DNA of 11,820 nt from the NCBI GenBank assembly GCA_027625225.1, contig JAQBWG010000027.1:1-11820 (forward strand), in the 5' to 3' direction. Made by a program: the position numbers and the translations under genes. This DNA comes from Chloroflexota bacterium. GTDB lineage: Bacteria; Chloroflexota; Dehalococcoidia; Lucifugimonadales; VGZR01. The notes beneath the pieces were generated by a model, which was not told the origin of the DNA, did no database searches, and saw only the letters and a program-made list of their open reading frames with translations. Shown here in pieces: positions 1 to 6,080 of this stretch (its first letter is position 1; the number at the start of each line of letters is the position of its first letter).

Positions 1-25
1 GCCTTTTTATTTCGCGCTTGTGTAT

Positions 26-496
26 TTATGTGAAAACTGAGTAAAACACGCCCACAATGAGACCGAATTGTAAGTGGAGCATGAAAAACCCCACTCTGGT
101 CATCATCGGAGAGTTCTTAACAAACATGCCTGGGTCAGCCAATTCACCCTTCTTCATAAGCGGGTGCATCATACCGACCATACCCATACCCATTCCGACA
201 GCAACCCAATGAACTGCACCGAACAGGATACCCCAAGCTGCTAGTGCAGACTCCAGTCCAAAGGCGTTGTAAATCGCCGTGTGGATGATTGCCCACACGA
301 TTCCCATACCCACGTGCACCATCGCGCCGATAGCGTACGCCGGCATCTTACTCGGCGTCATCATGCTTCCGAGCATATAAAGAATGTCCATGGTCATTTG
401 CTTGGGCATCATGGCTCTGCCCATGTATAGCAAGGCAGTCATGATTGCCGTTGCGATAAGTCCTGCCCCAATGGCAGCTCCGATACTGTAATCCAT
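26..496 (-). CDS. Small Met-rich four-helix membrane protein, function unknown
   Basis: I do not recognise the family. The protein is 156 residues with four likely membrane segments (about 4-26, 52-78, 83-108, 132-154) and short loops. Methionine is very abundant: 23 of 156 residues, including a GMGMGM run at 101-106, MM pairs at 29-30, 45-46, 109-110 and 131-132, and an MMHPLM stretch at 109-114. Histidines 61, 72, 96, 111 and 141 lie in or beside the membrane segments. Met/His clusters in membranes can bind copper(I), but hydrophobic proteins may also be Met-rich for other reasons, so a metal role is only inference. The frame stays open 10 codons upstream, but AGAGGAG lies 8 nt before the ATG at 496, so I chose that start. 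The gene follows the ABC permease in the same direction after a 138-bp gap and may be the last gene of that operon. Confidence 0.8.
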   Translation of the reverse strand: MDYSIGAAIGAGLIATAIMTALLYMGRAMMPKQMTMDILYMLGSMMTPSKMPAYAIGAMVHVGMGIVWAIIHTAIYNAFGLESALAAWGILFGAVHWVAVGMGMGMVGMMHPLMKKGELADPGMFVKNSPMMTRVGFFMLHLQFGLIVGVFYSVFT

Positions 497-523
497 ACGA
501 TGTACTCCTCTTAGTGAACCTAC

Positions 524-571
524 CAAGCCTGCGTGGGAACGGTAAACGGTCTCAGTGAATTTACAGGCTTG
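524..571. repeat. 8-bp inverted repeat between ABC permease and Met-rich gene
   Basis: CAAGCCTG at 524-531 and CAGGCTTG at 564-571 are perfect inverted copies separated by 32 bp. No T-run follows on either strand, so it does not look like a factor-independent terminator. It could be an RNA hairpin in the leader of the Met-rich gene, an operator, or chance. Confidence 0.4.
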
Positions 572-634
572 TCACAACAATTGGATGAGGAGTTATTGAA
601 TTCGATGCAAAGTAGCTTGGGCGCTAGTAGATTT

Positions 635-1849
635 CTATCCAGCGCTCCGCATGGTCCGCCAGATTTCGCGCAGACCTGGCCTCCGTCCATACAACAGCAA
701 AAACGTTCGGAATGCTCGCGCCGACAGAAGCGTGGCACCTGTCGCGGCCACTACAAGCACCACAGCACTCCCCAGGATGTCCCACCAGGGAATCGTTGTC
801 GCAGACATCCTGAGCATCACAGTAACCGGAGCTGTGATGGGCACGAAGGTAAATATCCTTGCCAACACGCCATTGGGTTCGTTGATGATAAGCGAGATAA
901 GCACCAGAGGAATTGCAGCTGCGAACGTCGCGAACCCGCCTACCTGACCGCCTTCTTGCGGCGATGTGGCGATTGCCCCGACCCCGACCAGCAACGCAGC
1001 GTACAGGAAATAGCCGAGTATGAAAAAAAGCGCTCCCAATGCCAACGATTCCGGAGCGATAACGATGTCGCTGGGCAGTGGCAACACCGAGCTGGCCAGG
1101 GTTGCCAGCAGCCAGGCCGCGGTAAGCCAAATAGCGATTTGCACAATGCCCGCCGCACCCAGTCCAAGTATTTTCCCCGACATCAACGTCGTAGGCGACA
1201 CCGATGAAAACAGCACCTCGATGGTACGGGTCTGCTTTTCTTCGGTGATGCTTTGTACCAGGAAGCCGGACGTCATACCGATGGCAACTAGCAACATAAT
1301 GGAAAACAGATACGGCACAAGGAATCTCGAAAGCTCGTCCCGCTCTTCCGGCGCTATCTCCCCACCCGAATCGAAGCGTACTGTGTGCACAAAGGCAGGC
1401 GCCTGCACCCTCACCGCCACATCCGGCGGCACCTCGTCCGCAACAAGTGCTTGGATAAGCAATGTATTCAAAATTGCAGGAGCAAAGTTGTCTTCCGAGA
1501 AAATAGCGCTGCTTGATCGCTTGTACCGAACGATGCTGCCCGTCTCCACGTAATCGGGTGGAACTACGTAATACGCCTCGATAATCCCATCAAGCAGGTC
1601 GGTCTTGGCTTTCTCCAAATCAACATACGGTTCTAGGGGAATCTCCGCCGGTATCTCCATCGGCAGCTTGCCCCACTGGTCCACATACCCCACCAGGCTC
1701 GGGTCGTCATCGGCTACCGCTGCTATTAAACGTCCAACCAAAATCACAACGACCCCGACGGCTGGAAGCAACGCCGTGGTTATCCAAAACATCCTGCGGC
1801 TCATTACTGCCCGGAGTTCGAACTGGAAGATGACGGCTATCTTATTCAC
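635..1849 (-). CDS. ABC-2 type transporter permease (NatB-like)
   Basis: Membrane subunit of an ABC exporter, 404 residues, NatB/ABC2_membrane_3 type. One N-terminal helix (about 20-46) is followed by a large extracytoplasmic domain (about 47-178). A second bundle of about five helices follows (roughly 179-200, 226-253, 268-294, 304-324, 358-378). The cytoplasmic EEKQTRTIEVLFSS motif at 203-216, just after helix 2, is characteristic of this family, where it contacts the ATPase. The frame is open upstream to 1996 and has an ATG at 1864 without a ribosome-binding site. The GTG at 1849 has GGGAG 8 nt upstream, giving the usual MNKI-type N-terminus. That start overlaps the ATPase stop by 8 bp (GTGAATAA), implying translational coupling. 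Substrate is unknown; NatAB relatives export sodium, but others export peptides or drugs. Confidence 0.9.
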   Translation of the reverse strand: MNKIAVIFQFELRAVMSRRMFWITTALLPAVGVVVILVGRLIAAVADDDPSLVGYVDQWGKLPMEIPAEIPLEPYVDLEKAKTDLLDGIIEAYYVVPPDYVETGSIVRYKRSSSAIFSEDNFAPAILNTLLIQALVADEVPPDVAVRVQAPAFVHTVRFDSGGEIAPEERDELSRFLVPYLFSIMLLVAIGMTSGFLVQSITEEKQTRTIEVLFSSVSPTTLMSGKILGLGAAGIVQIAIWLTAAWLLATLASSVLPLPSDIVIAPESLALGALFFILGYFLYAALLVGVGAIATSPQEGGQVGGFATFAAAIPLVLISLIINEPNGVLARIFTFVPITAPVTVMLRMSATTIPWWDILGSAVVLVVAATGATLLSARAFRTFLLLYGRRPGLREIWRTMRSAG

Positions 1850-2753
1850 GACCGTTTCTCCCATCGCGTGCCACACGCAAGAACACCTCATGCAGACTAG
1901 GCATCGAAACCTCGAAATGACGGATGGCTCCACCCAGTTGCACCATATCCACCAGCACCGATTCGGGGGCCACACCGTCAACCAGGTACGCCTCAACGGT
2001 CTGCCCTCTATCTTCCCAGCGTGAAACCCCTCGTACCCGTTCCCGCGGTCCGTCCCAGGCGACGAACACCGAGTTGTTTCGGTATCCCTGCTTCACTTCG
2101 GAGACCGGGCCGTACAGAACCGCTCGGCCGTGATTAATCATCAACACCCGGTCGCATAGCTCTTCGACGTTATTCATCTGATGAGTGGAAAATATCACAG
2201 CGGTGCCCTGCTTCTGTAGCCCCAGCACCAACTCCTTGAGCTTCTCGGTGTTCACCGGGTCGAGACCTGAAAACGGCTCGTCCAAGATAACCAGTTCCGG
2301 TTTATGAACAATCGTCGCCCCGAACTGGATAAGCTGGCCCATACCTCTGCTCAGTTCGGATACCTTCTTTTGCGCGTGCTCCCCCATACCGATAAGTTCC
2401 AGTGTCTCCTGCGTCCGCTGCCGCGCCTCTGAAGCACTCAAGCCTTTGAGCCTGCCCAGATAGACAAGCACATCGAACACCTTCGCCTGTTTATACAGGC
2501 CGCGCTCCTCTGGAAGATAGCCGATGCGACTCCACGACTCCTCGCTGAAGGGTTTATCGAACATAGTTACGGAGCCGGTATCGGGCTGGATGATACGCAG
2601 CGTCATGCGAATCGTTGTCGTCTTGCCTGCACCGTTCGGACCGATAAGGCCGAACACCTCTCCTCTCAAAACGGAAAAGTCCATATCCTGCACGATTTGC
2701 GTCGTCCCGTACGTTTTTGAAAGTCCCGAAACGTTCAACGCCTCAGCAGGCAT
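1842..2753 (-). CDS. ABC transporter ATP-binding protein (NatA-like)
   Basis: Cytoplasmic ATPase of the exporter whose permease is the next gene; 303 residues. Visible in order: Walker A GPNGAGKTT at 38-46, a Q-loop region YLPEERGLY at 79-87, signature LSRGMGQ at 134-140, Walker B LVILDEP at 154-160 with catalytic Glu159, D-loop SGLD at 162-165, and switch His191. Glu replacing the Q-loop glutamine and the LSxGM signature are common in NatA-type ATPases, so neither suggests inactivity. Residues 225-303 form a C-terminal accessory domain (DUF4162-like), as in other NatA proteins. The ATG overlaps the stop of the MocA-like gene by 11 bp, and AGGGA lies 5 nt upstream. Confidence 0.93.
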   Translation of the reverse strand: MPAEALNVSGLSKTYGTTQIVQDMDFSVLRGEVFGLIGPNGAGKTTTIRMTLRIIQPDTGSVTMFDKPFSEESWSRIGYLPEERGLYKQAKVFDVLVYLGRLKGLSASEARQRTQETLELIGMGEHAQKKVSELSRGMGQLIQFGATIVHKPELVILDEPFSGLDPVNTEKLKELVLGLQKQGTAVIFSTHQMNNVEELCDRVLMINHGRAVLYGPVSEVKQGYRNNSVFVAWDGPRERVRGVSRWEDRGQTVEAYLVDGVAPESVLVDMVQLGGAIRHFEVSMPSLHEVFLRVARDGRNGRE

Positions 2754-3339
2754 ATGTATCCCTTGCCTTCTCGTAGTCTTCGTACGTGTTCAAGTCGAGA
2801 CGGCCCTGGGGGTCGTTGATATGTAACGCGTCAACCTCGCCCTCATGCGCTCGGAACACTGCGCGCAACCCTTCCGTCTCCTCCGAGATGCTCTCCATCT
2901 CGTCACGCAAAGTCGCCGAGAAGATAACAGGGTGACCGCCGCGGCCTTGATAGCGGGGTGAGGTTATAACCGAGTTCTTGGTGATGTGCGAATGAACAAC
3001 CAGCGCGATGAGGTCGGCAGATCTGGGCTGGTCAACAGCAAGCAGAGCTATGGCATCGGCATCCAGAGACACAGCACCCAGGCCTGCTTTGATGGATGTC
3101 GTTTTACCCGACTTATAGTCTGGATTAACCACATAGCTGGCTCTCAGCATCTCGATATGTGGCAAAATGGCTTCGGCCTGATGGCCGAGCACGACGATTA
3201 CTTCGTCTATACCGGCCTGAAGAAGATTCGCCACCTGATATTCGATAAGCGTAACCCCGCACCACGGCAAAAGCGGTTTAGGCTGTCCCATTCGGGTGGA
3301 CTCGCCAGCAGCGGTCAGAATCGCAGAGAATCCGGGCAT
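2743..3339 (-). CDS. mocA: Molybdenum cofactor cytidylyltransferase, MocA-like (NTP_transf_3)
   Basis: Nucleotidyltransferase of the MobA/MocA group, 198 residues, expected to transfer CMP from CTP to Mo-molybdopterin. The N-terminal nucleotide-binding loop LTAAGESTRMGQPKPLL spans 8-24. The TAAG at 9-12 is, as I recall, the form tied to CTP use in MocA, whereas GTP-using MobA has LAGG. DQP at 103-105 is the metal-binding acidic motif, GHP at 135-137 is typical of MocA, and a LDLNTYEDY motif (181-189) closes the domain, resembling the usual DIDTPEDY. The XdhC gene ends 3 bp upstream, a pairing well known for enzymes that need molybdopterin cytosine dinucleotide. Other NTP_transf_3 members act on different substrates, so the exact substrate is inferred from this neighbour. 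The ribosome-binding site is weak, suggesting coupling to xdhC translation. Confidence 0.8.
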   Translation of the reverse strand: MPGFSAILTAAGESTRMGQPKPLLPWCGVTLIEYQVANLLQAGIDEVIVVLGHQAEAILPHIEMLRASYVVNPDYKSGKTTSIKAGLGAVSLDADAIALLAVDQPRSADLIALVVHSHITKNSVITSPRYQGRGGHPVIFSATLRDEMESISEETEGLRAVFRAHEGEVDALHINDPQGRLDLNTYEDYEKARDTYAC

Positions 3340-3342
3340 CGC

Positions 3343-4482
3343 TTACCCGGCGGCGGCGAGGGGCTCCTTAGCCTTTGCCTCGATACGGGCGATTTGGTGC
3401 TCGTCGAGCTTCATGGGCACGCCGGTTCCACCCAGACGGAACATCAGCATCTCGGCGACAATACTCACCGCGATTTCCTCCGGCGTACGGGCATGGATGT
3501 CCAGCCCCACCGGAGAGCGAATCTCACGGATGCGCTCGCTCGAAAGGCCCATCTTGACCAAATCCTCGTAAATCAAAATCGTCTTGCGCTTACTGCCCAG
3601 CAGACCCACATACTTCGCGGGCGTCTTCGCGGCCGCGGCCAGCGCCACATTGTCGTAGCGGTGCCCCCGCGTCGCGATGATGATAAACGTATTCGCGTTA
3701 ACCGGAATCTCCGCCATCGCCTCATCCGGATTCTTCACCACTGTCATCTCCGCCTCTGGGAAGCGTGTCGGATTGGCAAACTCCTCGCGGTCGTCGGTCA
3801 CGTACACATGGAAGCCCACCGTCTTCGCCAGCGGCGCGATGGCCTTCGAAACATGTCCTCCGCCAACTAGCACAATCTTCGGCGGCGTAGTGTATGCCTC
3901 GACGAAATAGTCCGTACCACCCTCCGACTTCAGGTACTCGCTCTTGCCCAACACCATCAGTTCACGGGCCTTCTTCGCGGCAGCCGCGTCCAAATCGGGT
4001 GAACCCAGCGTCCCCTCCGTCGAACCGTCGTCCCGAACGAACAGTTTCGTGCCCACCGGCGCTTCCGTGTCGCTGCCTGGCTGGATGATTGAGGCCAGCG
4101 CGACCGCGCCACCCTTGCCGGAGTAGGCATCCGCTATTTCTTCGGCATGAGAAAGAAAATCCTTCGGTTCATAAACAGGGTCAATGAGGAAATACATCGT
4201 CCCGCCGCACACCAAACCATCTTCTGCGGCCAGTTCCTCGTTCAAGTGGTACTCACGATATTCCGAGGGGCCTCCGCGCTTCATCAGTTCTTTGGCCGCG
4301 AACCAGATGTCGCCCTCCACACAACCGCCGCCCAGCGTACCCACGCCCGTTCCATCCTCGCGCACCAGCAACTTTGCGCCCGGCTTTTGTGGCGTCGAAC
4401 CCTTGGTATGCACCACAGTTGCCACCACCGCGCGTTTTCCCTTACCGAACTGATTTACTGCTTCGTCGAAAACGTCTCTCAT
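3343..4482 (-). CDS. xdhC: XdhC/CoxF family molybdoenzyme maturation protein
   Basis: Cytoplasmic factor that binds molybdenum cofactor and helps its sulfuration and insertion into xanthine-oxidase-family enzymes; 379 residues. The N-terminal XdhC_CoxI domain (about 1-100) has GSTPQKPGAKLLV at 28-40, GTLGGGCVEGD at 48-58 with Cys54, and a second cysteine in GLVCGG (Cys92). Both cysteines are typical family positions. Residues 125-197 look like a second, degenerate copy of this domain without the cysteines. The C-terminal Rossmann domain shows VGGGHVSKAIAPLAK at 206-220, RGHRYD at 272-277 and GLLGSKRK at 293-300. The ATG has AGGTGA close upstream. The gene is 83 bp downstream of the M16 peptidase gene and heads a tight run with the MocA-like and ABC genes. 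No target molybdoenzyme of this family is in the window. Confidence 0.9.
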   Translation of the reverse strand: MRDVFDEAVNQFGKGKRAVVATVVHTKGSTPQKPGAKLLVREDGTGVGTLGGGCVEGDIWFAAKELMKRGGPSEYREYHLNEELAAEDGLVCGGTMYFLIDPVYEPKDFLSHAEEIADAYSGKGGAVALASIIQPGSDTEAPVGTKLFVRDDGSTEGTLGSPDLDAAAAKKARELMVLGKSEYLKSEGGTDYFVEAYTTPPKIVLVGGGHVSKAIAPLAKTVGFHVYVTDDREEFANPTRFPEAEMTVVKNPDEAMAEIPVNANTFIIIATRGHRYDNVALAAAAKTPAKYVGLLGSKRKTILIYEDLVKMGLSSERIREIRSPVGLDIHARTPEEIAVSIVAEMLMFRLGGTGVPMKLDEHQIARIEAKAKEPLAAAG

Positions 4483-4493
4483 GGCTCACCTCG

Positions 4494-4526
4494 GAGGGAT
4501 TTTACCCTCATGCACTAGCGTACCAA
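4494..4526 (-). promoter_or_regulatory. Candidate xdhC promoter with inverted repeat around the -10
   Basis: On the minus strand TTGGTA (4521-4526) and TAAAAT (4499-4504) are separated by 16 bp. The -10 is exactly framed by GAGGG and CCCTC (4494-4509), a perfect 5-bp-arm inverted repeat. The predicted start of transcription is about 10 nt before the xdhC ATG, so the leader would be very short. The -35 matches the consensus at only four of six positions. Confidence 0.35.
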
Positions 4527-4565
4527 GCCGTCCATGCTTATACAACTTCGATGATGACTTCGATA

Positions 4566-5858
4566 TCACAGGTTCAATATATGGCGGAGATGTCGGCTCG
4601 GGCGTGTCGGCCCTACCAATACCAGATTCAACCGCTCAGTACGCAACAAATCTTTCGTTACTCGGTGAACCTCGCCTATCGCCACCGCCTCCAAATCCTT
4701 CACCACATCGTCCGTCTCTTTTACGCGACTCAGCAAGACTTCCTGAGCGCCAAACCAGTATGCAACCGCTCTACTATCTTCCATCCGAAGCATCATACGG
4801 CCTGCAGACAGCCTGCGCGCCTTTTCCAACTCTTCCTCGGTGATTCCTTCCTTCGCCCTCACAATTTCGTCAATAATTGCTTCGGCTGCGCGCTCTACCT
4901 GCTTGGGCTGCACACCTGCATTTACCACAAACATCCCGCAATCGCGAAAGTGAGTCGAATCACTGTGTACCTCGTATGCCAGACCCAATCGTTCACGAAT
5001 CTCCAAAAACAACCTGCTACTCATCCCCTCCCCCAGTACGATATTGAACAGATCCAGTGCATATCTATCTGCATGATCCGCGGGCAGACCATACAATGCA
5101 ACCGCAAGGTTCATCTGCTCGGTTTCACGATGCTCGAACTGAACCTGCGGTTTAACCTGCGACCCTGTGAATTTTTCCGGCTCAGGCGATACACCCTCGC
5201 GCCAGTCTCCAAACAGCTTTTCGGCCAATTCGACAACCCGCCCATGGTCTACATTTCCCGCCACACTGACCACAATGCTGGAAGCCGGGTAGTTCGTCTC
5301 CATATAATCCAGCATTTGCTTCCGGGTGATATCGTTGACAGTCTCCTTCGTGCCGCCCACTTCGCGACCAAGCGGGTGGTCATTCCAAAGCATTTGATTT
5401 GTAAGCACCTCCACCCGGTACTCCGGGTGGTCCGCAATCATCCCCAGTTCTTCTATGATGACCGGACGCTCTTTCTGAATCTCCGCTTCCGCGAAAACTG
5501 AATTCCTTAGCATATCCGCGAGTAGGTCGAGACCTTCTTCAAAATATGACAACGGTACCTTGCACCAGTAACACGTGTACTCGTGATCCGTCTCCGCGTT
5601 AAGTATTCCCCCCACTCCTTCGATAGGCCCGCTGATATCCTTCGGTTCGGGCCGCCGGTTCGTCCCCTTGAACACCATGTGCTCAATGAAATGTGAAATG
5701 CCCCCTACCGCCGCCTTTTCGTTTCGCGACCCGGTTCCCACGAATACGCAGATAGACGCAGATTGGGTATGAGGCATCCGGCTTGAGATAACCCGGATAC
5801 CGTTGCTTAACGTCGTTCTCGAATACGTTTCGTGAATTTCTGTTGTAGCCGCACTCAT
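4566..5858 (-). CDS. M16 family zinc metallopeptidase (pitrilysin/processing-peptidase type)
   Basis: Single-chain M16B-type peptidase of 430 residues, about the usual length for the bacterial mitochondrial-processing-peptidase-like members. The inverted zinc motif HFIEH is at 56-60. The third metal ligand Glu137 lies 77 residues after His60, the family spacing, so it should be catalytically active. The core N-terminal M16 domain spans about 15-165, including the LNAETDHEYTCYW segment (86-98). The C-terminal M16_C domain spans about 170-350. There is no signal peptide, so it is probably cytoplasmic. The ATG has AGGA 7 nt upstream. It is the first gene of the minus-strand run and is divergent from the transhydrogenase gene. 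Its substrate, and any link to the cofactor genes behind it, are unknown. Confidence 0.93.
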   Translation of the reverse strand: MSAATTEIHETYSRTTLSNGIRVISSRMPHTQSASICVFVGTGSRNEKAAVGGISHFIEHMVFKGTNRRPEPKDISGPIEGVGGILNAETDHEYTCYWCKVPLSYFEEGLDLLADMLRNSVFAEAEIQKERPVIIEELGMIADHPEYRVEVLTNQMLWNDHPLGREVGGTKETVNDITRKQMLDYMETNYPASSIVVSVAGNVDHGRVVELAEKLFGDWREGVSPEPEKFTGSQVKPQVQFEHRETEQMNLAVALYGLPADHADRYALDLFNIVLGEGMSSRLFLEIRERLGLAYEVHSDSTHFRDCGMFVVNAGVQPKQVERAAEAIIDEIVRAKEGITEEELEKARRLSAGRMMLRMEDSRAVAYWFGAQEVLLSRVKETDDVVKDLEAVAIGEVHRVTKDLLRTERLNLVLVGPTRPSRHLRHILNL

Positions 5859-5950
5859 TGGGTAGTCCTGATAATTAAGGTATTCGGATGCTCACGCATG
5901 ACGCCTCGCATCGCAGAGAATCACGAACAGGCGAAACGCAACTACGGGCG

Positions 5951-5965
5951 TGTGAGCGTATCACA
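5951..5965. promoter_or_regulatory. Possible operator, TGTGA-N5-TCACA inverted repeat
   Basis: A perfect 5-bp-arm inverted repeat lies in the 222-bp divergent region between the M16 and transhydrogenase genes. It resembles CRP and Rex half-sites, but those have a 6-bp centre rather than 5. Elsewhere in 5859-6080 I see a TTGAGTCAA palindrome (5984-5992) and the transhydrogenase promoter, and no gene. Confidence 0.3.
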
Positions 5966-6039
5966 GCCCCTCAGGGCACACAATTGAGTCAACACGGCGA
6001 ATTCCACCCCTATATCTCCTAAGAGTTCAGAAAAGTTCG

Positions 6040-6048
6040 TGCTATACA
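6040..6048 (+). promoter_or_regulatory. Candidate extended -10 promoter for the transhydrogenase gene
   Basis: TGC-TATACA at 6040-6048 fits an extended -10 element (TGn followed by a TATAAT-like hexamer). The start of transcription would be near 6055, about 26 nt before the GTG. No convincing -35 hexamer is visible, which is tolerated by extended -10 promoters. Confidence 0.4.
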
Positions 6049-6080
6049 ATGGATACATGCAACAGGAACGTACCTAACGC

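Noticed and set aside
533..1207. Plus-strand open frame opposite the ABC permease
   Set aside because: Composition (many Arg, Cys, Gln, His) is that of an antisense shadow; the minus strand encodes a well-formed permease.
1850..1996. N-terminal extension of the ABC permease
   Set aside because: It overlaps the ATPase deeply, is Trp/Cys-rich and unlike any permease N-terminus; a good ribosome-binding site precedes the GTG at 1849.
1842..2753. Inactive ATPase because of unusual signature (LSRGM) and missing Q-loop glutamine
   Set aside because: Both features are common in NatA-type ATPases, and Walker A, Walker B, Glu159 and His191 are intact.
2986..3870. Plus-strand open frame opposite the mocA and xdhC genes
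   Set aside because: Arg/His-rich translation with no domain; the opposite strand has two clear protein families across the same interval.
4374..5501. Long plus-strand open frame opposite the M16 peptidase gene
   Set aside because: It lies antisense to a peptidase with intact catalytic motifs, has no ribosome-binding site or recognisable domain, and is rich in Cys/His/Arg as expected for a reverse-strand shadow.
5951..5965. Classical CRP site
   Set aside because: The spacing between TGTGA and TCACA is 5 bp, not the 6 bp of CRP; kept only as an unassigned operator-like repeat.
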